Positions 24,950-34,117 of a stretch of DNA of 64,000 nt are shown piece after piece. Source of the DNA: Hyphomonadaceae bacterium (GTDB taxonomy: Bacteria; Pseudomonadota; Alphaproteobacteria; Caulobacterales; Hyphomonadaceae); assembly GCA_022844475.1 (NCBI GenBank), contig JALHLR010000013.1:1-64000 (forward strand), in the 5' to 3' direction. Below the pieces are notes generated by a model. It had not been told where the DNA came from. It searched no databases and worked only from the letters and a program-made list of their open reading frames with translations. How positions within the stretch are numbered: position 1 is the stretch's first letter; every line of letters starts with the position of its first letter. The translations under genes and the position numbers were made by a program.

Positions 24950-24973
24950 TAATTCCCCTGTGGTTGCCGGGAA

Positions 24974-25315
24974 TCAGCCCAGCAGCAGGCCACCCAGCCA
25001 GATCAGAGTTTGCACGAAAACTGCGAGGACGCAGAGGCCGACGACGGTCGCGATCCACGCGCCGCCCATGTTCATCAGCATGCCGCAGGCGATGCCGAAC
25101 ACCGCAAAGCCGATCATCGCGCCGATCCAGGGAATGCCCATGGTCAGCGTGAAGGTCGCGTAGCCGACGATCATCAGGATCAGCAGGCTCGACCACGCAG
25201 TGATCGTCCCGAAGCCTTTCCACATGCCGCGTCGGGCGCCCATGTCCATATAGGCGTCAGTGTGCGCTGGCGGCGTTACGATCGGGCCTTTGTCGGCGTG
25301 TTCGGCGTGCGCCAT
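24974..25315 (-). CDS. aa3-type cytochrome oxidase subunit IV-like membrane protein
   Basis: A 113-residue membrane protein at the head of the pnt operon. The N-terminus (MAHAEHADKG, then YMDMGARRGMWKGFGTITAWSSLLILMIV) resembles the short bacterial aa3-type oxidase subunit IV, a single-helix protein starting with a His/Glu-rich tail. Unlike that subunit it continues with two further helices (IPWIGAMIGFAVFGIACGML and WIATVVGLCVLAVFVQTLIW), so it is about twice the usual length. The start at 25315 is chosen because GGGAG precedes it and the longer frame lacks similarity. Function within the operon is unproven. Confidence 0.7.
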   Translation of the reverse strand: MAHAEHADKGPIVTPPAHTDAYMDMGARRGMWKGFGTITAWSSLLILMIVGYATFTLTMGIPWIGAMIGFAVFGIACGMLMNMGGAWIATVVGLCVLAVFVQTLIWLGGLLLG

Positions 25316-25448
25316 CGAGGGTCGTCTCCCAGTGGTTTGGAGATTGGTTTCAACGTGTTGCGGACTCGCATGTAGCCGCATCGCGCTCGCCTGAAAAGCG
25401 CCTAAAGGGCCGCAGCGACCGAAAAAACGGCCAAAAAAGTAAGGTCAT

Positions 25449-25462
25449 GCGCCCGCGGGCGC
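25449..25462. promoter_or_regulatory. 14-bp palindrome in the divergent spacer
   Basis: GCGCCCGCGGGCGC is a perfect palindrome followed by CTTTCGG, in the 220-base region between the pnt operon (minus) and the methyltransferase gene (plus). It may be an operator or a GC-rich chance palindrome. Nothing else stands out in this spacer. Confidence 0.3.
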
Positions 25463-25535
25463 CTTTCGGATATCTCACCGCGCCGTGACTTTTTGGGATT
25501 GCCGCGAATTTGCGAAGTCTGCATATACCGTGTCC

Positions 25536-26363
25536 ATGCAACAAGACTTGGGTGGCGGCGGTCCCGCTGCGTCGACACTTCGTTTGAGGCGCGATTGCCC
25601 GTCCTGCACGGCGCAGGCCGAAGAGCCCTTGGAGCGTTACAGCCGCGACAGCTGGAAGATGGTCCGCTGCACGCAGTGCCGGCAGGTCTATCTCAACGAA
25701 GCGCCGCATTACGAAGCCTTGTCGAAGGACCTCGCCTGGACGCAGCAGTTCGCGCGCGAGGCCGTTCGCCGCAAGACCAAGGCGCCCTTCGTCCAGTGGC
25801 TCGACCAGAAGACCCGGTGGCGTCTCCACATCAAGCGTGACGATGAGTGGGCCTACATTGCCGAGCGCGTAAAAAGCGGAAACGTGCTGGATGTCGGATG
25901 CGGTCCCATCAACCGTGTCCCGGAGCAGTTCACCTCGTTCGGAATCGAGATCGAAGAGGCGACCGCCATTGTCGCTGACCAGAAGATGCGCGCGCGTGGC
26001 GGCTGGGCGGTGCACGCGCCAGCGCTCGAGGGGCTTCGCAGGTTTGACGATGGTTTCTTCCATGGCGTCATCATGCGCTCTTATCTCGAGCACGAATCCC
26101 ACCCTCGCGAAGTGCTGGAGACCTGCTTCCGGAAACTGGCGCCGGGCGGCACGGTCTATGTGAAGGTTCCCAACTACGGCACGCTCAACCGCGTTGTCCG
26201 TGGTCCCGAGTGGTGCGGGTTTCGCTATCCCGACCATCTCAACCTGTTCACGATCCCCAGCATGCGTCGCCTGGCCGAGAGCGTTGGCTACAGGTTCGAC
26301 CTCAAGAACCGGGTCACGCAGTTCACCAACGACAATCTCCACTGCTTCCTGACTCGCCCATAG
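25536..26363 (+). CDS. Class I SAM methyltransferase with N-terminal cysteine pairs
   Basis: A 275-residue protein. Two CxxC pairs near the N-terminus (DCPSCTAQ and RCTQCRQVY) suggest a small zinc ribbon, as in many sugar or O-antigen methyltransferases. VLDVGCGPINRVPEQF is SAM motif I. GVIMRSYLEHESHPREVLE is the acidic/post-II region, and GTVYVKVPNYGTLNRVV follows. The C-terminus (GFRYPDHLNLFTIPSMRRLAE) also fits methyltransferases acting on surface polysaccharide. The ATG at 25536 or an in-frame ATG at 25485 could be the start; neither has a clear ribosome site. Confidence 0.82.
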   Translation: MQQDLGGGGPAASTLRLRRDCPSCTAQAEEPLERYSRDSWKMVRCTQCRQVYLNEAPHYEALSKDLAWTQQFAREAVRRKTKAPFVQWLDQKTRWRLHIKRDDEWAYIAERVKSGNVLDVGCGPINRVPEQFTSFGIEIEEATAIVADQKMRARGGWAVHAPALEGLRRFDDGFFHGVIMRSYLEHESHPREVLETCFRKLAPGGTVYVKVPNYGTLNRVVRGPEWCGFRYPDHLNLFTIPSMRRLAESVGYRFDLKNRVTQFTNDNLHCFLTRP

Positions 26364-26376
26364 GCACGCCGGGTCG

Positions 26377-27381
26377 CTATGACCGGGGAATGACCCGGTC
26401 CGAGGTCGAATACCGCCATTCCTGCAGCAGCGTGCGCAACGCGGCCACGAAGGCCAGCGGCTGGTCCAGCATCACGTGATGCCGCGCTTCGGGAATCTCG
26501 ATGAACGGCACCTGCCGGTTCAGCAGGTCGCGCATGTAGTCGCCGACATCGTCTTCCCATAGGATCGACTTCTCGCCCTTGAACAGGGCGATCCGGCATC
26601 GCGTCGCCTTCAGCAATTCCTGGGGCGGCCGCGAGACAGAGAAGCGCCGCCAGATCGACGGATCGAACTTCCAGCCCCAGCCATCGCCGGATCCGTCGGG
26701 CGCCGGCTTCTTCGCCAGGCTCCAGCGTGCGATGTAGTCCATGATGAAATGGTTCTCGCACGCCTGCGGCGGAGCGAGGCGAAAGCGCGCCAGCGCCGCT
26801 TCCAAGTTGGGGTAGACCTTGCCGCCCCGCACAGGCGGCGGGCCATGACGCTGTCGGTCGGGAGGGTTGACCGGCGAGTCGACAATCACGATGCCGCCGA
26901 AGAGGTCGCCATACTCGGCACCGGTCAGGATTGTCACGAAGCCGCCGAATGAATGCGCCACGACTATCGGCTTTTCGGCGTGTGCAAACAGCCCTGCAGC
27001 CTCGCATACGGCCAGCTGTTCCTTGGCGAACACGTCCATCATGTATTGCGGGCGCCAGTCGGAATCGCCCATGCCGGAAAACGTCATCGCGACCACATGA
27101 AAGTCGTCGGTGAGATAGGGCGCGACGAAGTCCCACCAGTGCGCGTGCGCCCCATTGCCATGCACAAGCAGAAGCCCCGGCTTCGACCGGTCGCCCCAGC
27201 TCTGGTAATGGATCTTCGCGCCCTCGCAGTCGACGAACGCGGTCTCATAGGGCGTCGCGACTGCAGTCTCGAACCATTGCGGCGCAGGCGGGTGCGCACC
27301 TTTGTAGACGGCGAGCGGACCCTGCTCCGCCGGCATCTCCGCCGGCTGGTCACGAACGACCTTGTCCCTGCTGTCAGTCAC
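26377..27381 (-). CDS. Alpha/beta hydrolase
   Basis: Cytosolic serine hydrolase of 334 residues, no signal peptide. LLLVHGNGAHAHWWDFV is the oxyanion loop, VVAHSFGGFVTIL the nucleophile elbow with Ser, and ARHHVMLDQPLAFV carries the catalytic His. The cap region is rich in Pro and Trp (PPDRQRHGPPPVRGGKVYPN). Substrate cannot be assigned; esters or ring-cleavage products are possible. It converges on the methyltransferase gene and lies downstream of the first PQQ dehydrogenase gene, separated from it by an 11-bp terminator hairpin. Confidence 0.88.
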   Translation of the reverse strand: MTDSRDKVVRDQPAEMPAEQGPLAVYKGAHPPAPQWFETAVATPYETAFVDCEGAKIHYQSWGDRSKPGLLLVHGNGAHAHWWDFVAPYLTDDFHVVAMTFSGMGDSDWRPQYMMDVFAKEQLAVCEAAGLFAHAEKPIVVAHSFGGFVTILTGAEYGDLFGGIVIVDSPVNPPDRQRHGPPPVRGGKVYPNLEAALARFRLAPPQACENHFIMDYIARWSLAKKPAPDGSGDGWGWKFDPSIWRRFSVSRPPQELLKATRCRIALFKGEKSILWEDDVGDYMRDLLNRQVPFIEIPEARHHVMLDQPLAFVAALRTLLQEWRYSTSDRVIPRS

Positions 27382-27429
27382 GCGCGCCTCCGCTCTGAAG
27401 GTGATTAGGCGCGTGCGAAGGGTAGGGCA

Positions 27430-27456
27430 AGCTGAGCCGGGATATCCGGCTCAGCT
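27430..27456 (-). terminator. Strong hairpin after the first PQQ dehydrogenase gene
   Basis: AGCTGAGCCGG (27430-27440), loop GATAT, CCGGCTCAGCT (27446-27456): a perfect 11-bp stem nine bases past the stop at 27465. The tail on the minus strand is TTGCCC rather than a T-run. Confidence 0.65.
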
Positions 27457-27464
27457 CCGAGACT

Positions 27465-29399
27465 TCAGGATTTGGGCTTGAAAGCGATCATCACATTGCC
27501 CGGGCCCTGGCCGAACAGTCCGTAGCCCGAGTTCATGATCACCAGGCCATTGGCTGCGATGATCGACGCATTGTCGACGGCCGCGCCATTGCCCTTGACG
27601 CCGTTGATCGTGTCGAACTCGCGCGCCGTGCTGTATTGCCAGACCAGCTTCCCGGTCTTGCGCTCCAGCATGTAGACGCGGCCATCGAGCCCGCCGGTGA
27701 TAACGTGGTCGCCGATCACGGTCGGTGCGCCCGAGAGGCCATAGAGACCTGCGCAGCGCGCCACGAACTTCTTCTCTTCCGGCGTGCATGAGCCCTTGAC
27801 GGAGAAGGACCAGTCGATCGACCCGTCATTGAGGTTCACCGCATAGAGGCCCGGCTTGATCGTGTCGTCGACCTCCTGCCCGGGGATCGAACGGCCAGCG
27901 TTCGAGATCGGCACGTAGACGTGCGTGCTATCTGCAGCGAGTCCCCAGTGGACGCCGCCCATCGCGCCGCCCGTGCCGATGTCGCGGCGCCAGACGACTT
28001 TGCCGGTATCGGGGTCCATCGCCCACACCGTTCCGGATTTCTGACCGGCGAGTACCAGGTCCTTGCCGTTCGGAGCCTTGGCGATGATGGTCGAGGCGCC
28101 GAAATCGACATCGCGGAAGACCGACTCGTTCGCTTTCGGGCAGTTAAGTCCGCCGCCGCGCGGGCCGCATCCGACGTTGTAGACGTCATCGGCTGTGGCC
28201 TGATGAGACCACTTGATCGAGCCGTCCTTGAGGCTGAAGGCCATGATGGCGTTCGTGTTCGGGTGCGCCGGCGCCGAGTTCGCCTCGCCCGTTCCAACGT
28301 AGAGCAGGTTGCGCTTGAGATCGATCGAGGGCGAATTCCACACCGGTGCGCCGGACGGACCCCAGATCATCTTGCCATCACCGCGATCGCGCAGCGGCTT
28401 GGCCTGCTCCATCGTGTGGCCTTCCCACACGCGCTTGCCCGTCATCGCGTCGAGGGCCACCACGCCGCCATGGATCTTGCAGCACTCATGGCTGTCCTGC
28501 GCCGCGAGCATGATCTCGTACTGCGAGGAGGGCGCGATCACCTTGTCGCCCACCAGAACTGGCGTGCCGGTTGAGACCGAGGCCGGGAAGAGGCCCATGT
28601 GCGCGGCCCACAGCTCCTTGCCGTTCATCGCGTCGATCATGTGGACGAAGCCGCCCATGTCGCCGACGAGCACAACCTTCTTGCCGTCGCTGCGCGTGCC
28701 GAAGCCTGCGCTTGTGCGCAGCGTCTGCTTGCCCTCGTAGATCCACTGGATGCACGGCTTGGCATTGTCCGAGATATCGAAGGCGAACAGCCGGTTGTTG
28801 CTCTCGCCCACCGGCACGAACAGCGAGTTGCCGACCACCGCCGCCTGGCTGCGCATGGTGATGGTGTTCGGGAATGCGATGGTCCAGGCAACGTCCAGCG
28901 TGCTGAGGTCCTTGCCCGCAAGGCCGACCTTGGCAGGATCCAGCATGCGTGTGTTGTTCATGTCGAAGCCGAACGTCGCCACCGTCGGCGCAGCGCTCAG
29001 CTTCGGCGTCGCGCGTGACGCCGGGCAGCGCATCGCGGTCGTCCAGCTGTCGTCCTGTTCGCCGCCCTTGGCGAGATAGTTCGAGACGTCCGACACATCC
29101 TTCGATGTCAGCCCCACCGCCTGCGGGATCATGATCCCCGTCATCAGCGCGTTGGTGATGTGTCCCTGCGTCAGCCGTGCCATCGTGGCGGCCGAGGGCG
29201 CCTTGGTCGCCTCGGAATTGTCATGGCAGACCGCGCACCGTGCCTTGTAGACCAACTCGCCAGGATGCGGCCCGGCAGGCGCGGCCTGCGCCACCGTCAT
29301 CGGCTCGGCCGCCGGATCCGAGGCCGGTGTCGTGCAGGAAACCGCGAGCGCCATCGCCGAAACAGCCGCCGCCGAAGCAAGCATACGAAGCATGGTCAT
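27465..29399 (-). CDS. PQQ- and heme-c-dependent dehydrogenase, polyvinyl-alcohol-dehydrogenase type (copy 1)
   Basis: Periplasmic quinohemoprotein of 644 residues. The signal peptide ends AVSC (Cys22), possibly a lipoprotein. The N-terminal cytochrome domain has CAVCH at 55-59. The rest is an eight-bladed PQQ propeller with repeated W motifs (GKLVWQYS, GSIDWSFS, GKVVWRRD). The vicinal pair in HECCKIHGG (near 304) matches the Cys-Cys ring above PQQ in quinoprotein alcohol dehydrogenases. Domain order and length fit cytochrome-type PVA dehydrogenase (PvaA), which oxidises secondary alcohols. The true substrate may be another alcohol. Paralogous to the gene at 32120. Divergent from the acyl-CoA ligase gene. 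Confidence 0.88.
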   Translation of the reverse strand: MTMLRMLASAAAVSAMALAVSCTTPASDPAAEPMTVAQAAPAGPHPGELVYKARCAVCHDNSEATKAPSAATMARLTQGHITNALMTGIMIPQAVGLTSKDVSDVSNYLAKGGEQDDSWTTAMRCPASRATPKLSAAPTVATFGFDMNNTRMLDPAKVGLAGKDLSTLDVAWTIAFPNTITMRSQAAVVGNSLFVPVGESNNRLFAFDISDNAKPCIQWIYEGKQTLRTSAGFGTRSDGKKVVLVGDMGGFVHMIDAMNGKELWAAHMGLFPASVSTGTPVLVGDKVIAPSSQYEIMLAAQDSHECCKIHGGVVALDAMTGKRVWEGHTMEQAKPLRDRGDGKMIWGPSGAPVWNSPSIDLKRNLLYVGTGEANSAPAHPNTNAIMAFSLKDGSIKWSHQATADDVYNVGCGPRGGGLNCPKANESVFRDVDFGASTIIAKAPNGKDLVLAGQKSGTVWAMDPDTGKVVWRRDIGTGGAMGGVHWGLAADSTHVYVPISNAGRSIPGQEVDDTIKPGLYAVNLNDGSIDWSFSVKGSCTPEEKKFVARCAGLYGLSGAPTVIGDHVITGGLDGRVYMLERKTGKLVWQYSTAREFDTINGVKGNGAAVDNASIIAANGLVIMNSGYGLFGQGPGNVMIAFKPKS

Positions 29400-29607
29400 T
29401 CCTCCCGAAAGCCCCGCCGCATCTCCTGTGCAGCGTCGGGCAGCCGCAGCGAGAGTTCTACCTCCCTGCCGCCGACGTCAACTGCTAACGTGGGGCCGCA
29501 AGCTTCCGCCGCGTGCCACCGGTGTCCCGCCCGCGCAGAACTCCGCCTTGCCAATGAACGAACGGCATTCGACCATTAGCCGCACACATCCTGTGGAGAC
29601 TGAGACA

Positions 29608-31065
29608 ATGGCGATGATTTCGCTGTCACGCATTGTCGCCTTCTGGGCAGGCATCCAGCCGGGCCGCGTGGCGATCGATCACGAGGGCGCCTCGGTAACC
29701 TGGGCCGAATTCGAGGAGCGCACCAACCGCCTCGCGCGCGCTTATGAGGCGCTGGGCGTCGGGCAGGACGACTTCGTCACCATCGGCCTGCCCAATGGCA
29801 TCGAGTTCATCGAAGCCTGCTTTGCGACCTGGAAGCTGGGCGCCACGCCGCAGCCGATCTCCGCCAAACTGCCAAAGCTGGAGCGCGACCAGATCGTCGA
29901 TCTCGCAAAGCCCGCCCTGGTGGTTGGCTGCGCTCCAGACGAATATGCGCCAACGCCGTCCGTGCCTCAATCCTTCGCGCCGGATGCCAGTCTCTCCGGC
30001 GCGCCCTTGCCCGAACGCACCGCCGCATCCCTGAAAGCGATGACATCCGGCGGCTCCACCGGCCGCCCAAAACTCATCGTCTCCAAAAGCCCCGGCGCGT
30101 ACGACCCGGAGACCGTCACGCTCGAAATCCAGAACGGCGGCGTGATGCTTGTGCCGGGACCGCTCTACCATAACGGTCCTTTCCTGTGGGCCATGGTCGC
30201 GCTCTTCAAGGGCTGCACGGTCGCCATCACCACGCGCTTCGACGCCGAGCAGACGCTCCGCACGGTCGAGCGCCTGCGCGCCGACACCTGCTACATGGTC
30301 CCCACCATGATGCGCCGCATCTGGTCGATGCCCGAAGCCACGCGCAACAGGTTCGACCTCTCCAGCCTTCGCACGCTCTGGCATCTCGCCGAGCCATGCC
30401 CCGCCTGGCTGAAGGAGCGCTTCATCGAATGGCTCGGGCCCTCAGTGATCTGGGAGCTGTACGGCGGCACCGAAGGGCAGGGCTCCACCACCATCCAGGG
30501 CCAGGACTGGCTCACCCATAAAGGCTCGGTTGGAAAGCCCGTCGACACCTGCGAGATGAAGATTGTCGGTGAGGACGGCCGGCAGCTTCCACCGGGAGAA
30601 GTCGGCGAAGTGTATATCCGGCCGTTCACCGGCCCCGGCACGACCTATCGCTATCTCGGCGCCAGCGCCAAGGCGATCGATGGCGGCTGGGAAAGCCTCG
30701 GCGACATGGGCTGGATGGACACTGAAGGCTATCTCTATCTCGCCGACCGCCTCTCCGACATGATCATCGTCGGCGGCGCCAACATTTACCCCGCCGAAGT
30801 CGAAGCAGCCCTCGACGCCTTTCCCGGCGTTCGCTCCTCCGCCGTCATCGGCCTGCCCGATGACAATACCGGCAACCGCCTCCACGCCATCATCGACCGC
30901 CCGGAAGGGCCTGCCGACGAGGCGGCGCTGATGGTGCATCTCGGCAAGCATCTCGTCCGCTACAAGACGCCACGCACCTTCGAATGGGTCAGCGAACCGC
31001 TACGCGATGAAGCGGGAAAGGTGAGACGGAATGCGCTTAGGAAGGCGAGGTTGGCGGCGGTGTAG
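29608..31065 (+). CDS. AMP-dependent acyl-CoA synthetase/ligase
   Basis: Adenylate-forming enzyme (485 residues) that activates a carboxylic acid with ATP and joins it to CoA. MTSGGSTGRPKLIV is the ATP loop, WELYGGTEGQGST motif A5, and LGDMGWMDTEGYLYLADR motif A7/A8 with the hinge. GGANIYPAEVEAALD follows, and the catalytic lysine is in DEAGKVRRNAL near the C-terminus. It resembles bile-acid/aryl-CoA ligase types, but substrate is not decidable. The ATG at 29608 is chosen because GTGGAG lies upstream and the family start (SLSRIVAFWAGIQPGRVAI) follows at once; the frame itself runs back to 29332. Diverges from the PQQ dehydrogenase. Confidence 0.9.
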   Translation: MAMISLSRIVAFWAGIQPGRVAIDHEGASVTWAEFEERTNRLARAYEALGVGQDDFVTIGLPNGIEFIEACFATWKLGATPQPISAKLPKLERDQIVDLAKPALVVGCAPDEYAPTPSVPQSFAPDASLSGAPLPERTAASLKAMTSGGSTGRPKLIVSKSPGAYDPETVTLEIQNGGVMLVPGPLYHNGPFLWAMVALFKGCTVAITTRFDAEQTLRTVERLRADTCYMVPTMMRRIWSMPEATRNRFDLSSLRTLWHLAEPCPAWLKERFIEWLGPSVIWELYGGTEGQGSTTIQGQDWLTHKGSVGKPVDTCEMKIVGEDGRQLPPGEVGEVYIRPFTGPGTTYRYLGASAKAIDGGWESLGDMGWMDTEGYLYLADRLSDMIIVGGANIYPAEVEAALDAFPGVRSSAVIGLPDDNTGNRLHAIIDRPEGPADEAALMVHLGKHLVRYKTPRTFEWVSEPLRDEAGKVRRNALRKARLAAV

Positions 31066-31264
31066 ACTGTAACAGTCCGCACGAAACTCTAACGCCTTCA
31101 GTCTGAAAGTCGCCCAGGTGCAGTCACTTCAGACCCAGCGGTGGGGGGCGAGTTCCGCTCAGGTATTGATCCGTGACGACAGCTGCGCAATGCATCTTCA
31201 GTGAGCAAAAGCCGGAAAGGCCGGTAACCTGCTTCGGAATCGACATGGGCGACCAGTTCGGTCT

Positions 31265-31975
31265 GTGCTAACGGACCGCCTAAGAGGATCAAAGAAGAAT
31301 AGGCCCGTGGCTGCAGACGGTATCCGAGATGATACTTCACATAGCTTCATCGACGTATTGAAGCGTATTGACGGTGACGCTGGCGCTGACGGCATGAGCG
31401 TAGCAAAAATCATCGATCGGCTGGACGAACGCGCGTTCGGGCTGATGATCCTGCTCTTGACCATTCCGTGTCTGGCGCCAGGTCTGCCAGGGGCGCAGAT
31501 CATCGCCGTCCCTATTTTCCTCCTCGCGGTCCAGATGGTGTTCGGTCGCAATGAGCCCTGGTTGCCCGGCGTGTTCATGCGTGCCCGCATAAAGAAGTCA
31601 TGGATCGCCTCAGTCGCAGCGTTTGCTGACAAGCGCCTAAACTGGACAGGACGGCTCGCACGGCCACGTTGGCAGGCGCTCGCGAGCGGCCTGGGTGAGC
31701 GAATAGCGGCGCTGTTCATGGCGCTAGCGGCAATCACGCTAATGCTGCCGATCACCAACACCATTCCATCGTTGGCGCTGCTTCTGCTCGCGTTGGGCAT
31801 CATAGAGCGCGATGGCGTGTTCACGGCGCTGGGCGCGCTAGTGGCGACGGCGTGGCTATCGGCCCTCGCCGCATTGATCGCCGGAGTATTGATGGGCAGT
31901 GGAGTTGTCGCCAACTTCCTGGCTGAACACGCCCCATGGCTGGCATTTGGCTTGGGTGCCGAGCCACCGACCTGA
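31265..31975 (+). CDS. ExoD-like exopolysaccharide synthesis membrane protein
   Basis: A 236-residue membrane protein matching the ExoD family, required for normal exopolysaccharide in rhizobia. A cytosolic N-terminus (SFIDVLKRIDGDAGADGMSVAKIIDRLDERAFG) leads into hydrophobic segments LMILLLTIPCLAPGLPGAQI, then ALFMALAAITLMLPITNTIP and LALLLLALGIIERDG. These are the characteristic ExoD motifs, including the paired PGLPG and IERDG. The start is uncertain; in-frame GTG codons downstream (about 31304) are also possible. Codon use is a little less GC-biased than in neighbours. It stands alone between the ligase and the second PQQ dehydrogenase. Confidence 0.85.
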   Translation: MLTDRLRGSKKNRPVAADGIRDDTSHSFIDVLKRIDGDAGADGMSVAKIIDRLDERAFGLMILLLTIPCLAPGLPGAQIIAVPIFLLAVQMVFGRNEPWLPGVFMRARIKKSWIASVAAFADKRLNWTGRLARPRWQALASGLGERIAALFMALAAITLMLPITNTIPSLALLLLALGIIERDGVFTALGALVATAWLSALAALIAGVLMGSGVVANFLAEHAPWLAFGLGAEPPT

Positions 31976-32119
31976 AGACCGAACGGCGGCCAAGCGCCCT
32001 ATGCAGGCGATTGGCAACTGCTGCATGCTGTGCAGCGCACGCGAAGGTGACTGAGGCTCGCCTCCCCGCCGAACAACGACCGAATGGGGCCCCCGAACTG
32101 CCGTTCAAACTATCCGCCA

Positions 32120-34117
32120 CTACCCCTTCGGCTTGAACGCCAGAAGCATGTTGCCGCCCGTCTGACCGAACATCGCATAGCCCGAGTTCACCAGCAGCAG
32201 GCCGTTCAACGCGGTGATCGAGTTCGAGTCGATCGCGCCGCCCTTGCCCTTCACGCCGTTGATCCCGTCGAACTCACGCGCCGTCTCGAATGACCAGAGC
32301 AGCTTCCCGGTCTTGGCGTCGTTGACATAGACCGCTCCATTCAGCGCAGCAGAGACAATCGCGCCATCGATGATGGACGGCGCCGCCGACAGTAGGTTGC
32401 CACGCCAGCCGCCGCGCGTGCCGGGCGCCGGAGCAGGGGTTCCCGGCGGCGGTTCGGGATTGAACTGCCACTTGATCTTTCCGGTCTTCGCATCGAGCGC
32501 ATACAGACCTGACTTGATGCTCGGATCGCCTTCCCACTCGCCCGCGATGGGACGGCCAACCTGCGTGATCGGCGCATAAACCGTGTCGTTGTCGAACGCG
32601 ATGCCCCAATGGACGCCGCCCAGCGGCCCGCCCGTGCCCAGCGGCGTGCGCCACACCACCTTGCCGGTATCAGGCTCGAACGCCCAAACCGATCCCGACT
32701 TCTGCCCCGCATAGAGCAGCTCCTTCCCATCGCTGCCCTTGCCGAGGATCACCGACGCGCCGAAGTCGACATCGCGATAGACCGTCTCGTCGGGGCCAAC
32801 GCAGTTCAGCCGCTCCTTCGCAGGGTTCGGTCCACAGCCTGAGTTGAAGATGTCCTTCGGCGTCGCGTGGAAGCTCCACTTCTCCTTGCCGGTCTTGAGG
32901 TCGATGGCGATCACCGCATTGGTGTTCTTGTGCGCTGGCGGCGAATTGCTCTCGCCCGTTGCAAAGAACACCAGCCCGCGCGTCTCATCGACCACCGGCG
33001 AGTTCCAGATCGGCGCGCCCGACGGGCCCATCAGCATCTTCCCGTCGCCGCGGTCGCGCAGCGGTTTGGCGTCTTCCATCGTGTCATAGCGCCACTGCTG
33101 CGCGCCCGTCTTCGGATCGAGCGACAGCACATAGCCGTGGTTGGTGCAGCAAGGATGGTTGTTGTCCGCCGCGACCGAGATCTCGAACTGCGCTACCGGC
33201 ACGATCACGCGATCCTTCAGGATGCTCGGCGTGCCCGTCGTCATCGAATGCGAATAGACGCCGACCGGCTTGGTCCACAGCGCCTTGCCCGTGCGCGGGT
33301 CAACCGCATGCACCGTGGAGTCGATGCCCGAGAACACCAGCAGCGGCGTCCCATCGCCCAGTACGCCATACGCCACGCTCGTGCGCAGCGGCGCCTCGCC
33401 CGGGGTCGAATAGACCCACTGCACACAGGGCTTGGCTGGATCCGAGAGATCGAGGGCGTACATCTTGCCGGCTTCCGCCACCGGATAGAACAGGTTCTTG
33501 CCGACGATCGCGCCCTGGCTGCGCATGATCGACGCATCGGGGAATGCGATGGCCCACGCCAGCTCCATGTCGCCCATCTGCGCCGTCGTGAGTCCCGCCT
33601 GCTTCGCCGTCAGCTTGCGTGTGTTGCGCCAGTCATAGCCAAAGTGCGTCGCCGTCGCCGCATCGGGACCTTCAAGATCCACGGCCGCCCGCGCGCCGGT
33701 GCACTTCAGGTTCGGCGTCCAGTCCGGCGTCTTCGTCGTGTCGCGCCCGGTGACATAGCTCACCACCGCCGCGCGTTGGTCCGCGGAGAGTCCCGCCGCC
33801 ATGTCCTTCATCTTGCCGTTGGTCAGCGCGTAATTGACGAACTGAAAGCTCATCGCCTTCATGTTGTCGCGCGTCGGCGAGCGCGTCGCCTCCGCATTGT
33901 CGTGACACACCGCGCAGGTCTGCTTGTAGACAACCTCGCCCGGATGCACGCCGGGACCCGCCGCAACCTGCGTCGGTGCAGGAGCTGCTGGCGGCGCCGG
34001 AGCGACCGCAACCGGCGCAACATCCGCCACGGGCGTCGTCGTCTCCGGCGTGGCACACGACATCAGCGCGATCATCGAGGCGCACCCAAGGGCCGCCGCC
34101 AAAACGGATTTCCGCAT
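32120..34117 (-). CDS. PQQ- and heme-c-dependent dehydrogenase, polyvinyl-alcohol-dehydrogenase type (copy 2)
   Basis: Second quinohemoprotein, 665 residues, colinear with the copy at 27465. The signal peptide has lipobox LMSC (Cys21), followed by a long Ala/Pro linker. Heme motif CAVCH is at 68-72. The PQQ propeller has W-motif blades (GKVVWRTP, GKIKWQFN, GKLLWSFE) and the vicinal cysteine pair PCCTNHGY near 322. It differs by an insertion of about 15 residues, rich in Pro and Gly (NPEPPPGTPAPAPGTRGG), late in the propeller. The ATG at 34117 has GGGAGAAG upstream. Divergent from the DUF3089 lipoprotein gene, 183 bases apart. Predicted to pass electrons to periplasmic cytochromes. Confidence 0.88.
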   Translation of the reverse strand: MRKSVLAAALGCASMIALMSCATPETTTPVADVAPVAVAPAPPAAPAPTQVAAGPGVHPGEVVYKQTCAVCHDNAEATRSPTRDNMKAMSFQFVNYALTNGKMKDMAAGLSADQRAAVVSYVTGRDTTKTPDWTPNLKCTGARAAVDLEGPDAATATHFGYDWRNTRKLTAKQAGLTTAQMGDMELAWAIAFPDASIMRSQGAIVGKNLFYPVAEAGKMYALDLSDPAKPCVQWVYSTPGEAPLRTSVAYGVLGDGTPLLVFSGIDSTVHAVDPRTGKALWTKPVGVYSHSMTTGTPSILKDRVIVPVAQFEISVAADNNHPCCTNHGYVLSLDPKTGAQQWRYDTMEDAKPLRDRGDGKMLMGPSGAPIWNSPVVDETRGLVFFATGESNSPPAHKNTNAVIAIDLKTGKEKWSFHATPKDIFNSGCGPNPAKERLNCVGPDETVYRDVDFGASVILGKGSDGKELLYAGQKSGSVWAFEPDTGKVVWRTPLGTGGPLGGVHWGIAFDNDTVYAPITQVGRPIAGEWEGDPSIKSGLYALDAKTGKIKWQFNPEPPPGTPAPAPGTRGGWRGNLLSAAPSIIDGAIVSAALNGAVYVNDAKTGKLLWSFETAREFDGINGVKGKGGAIDSNSITALNGLLLVNSGYAMFGQTGGNMLLAFKPKG

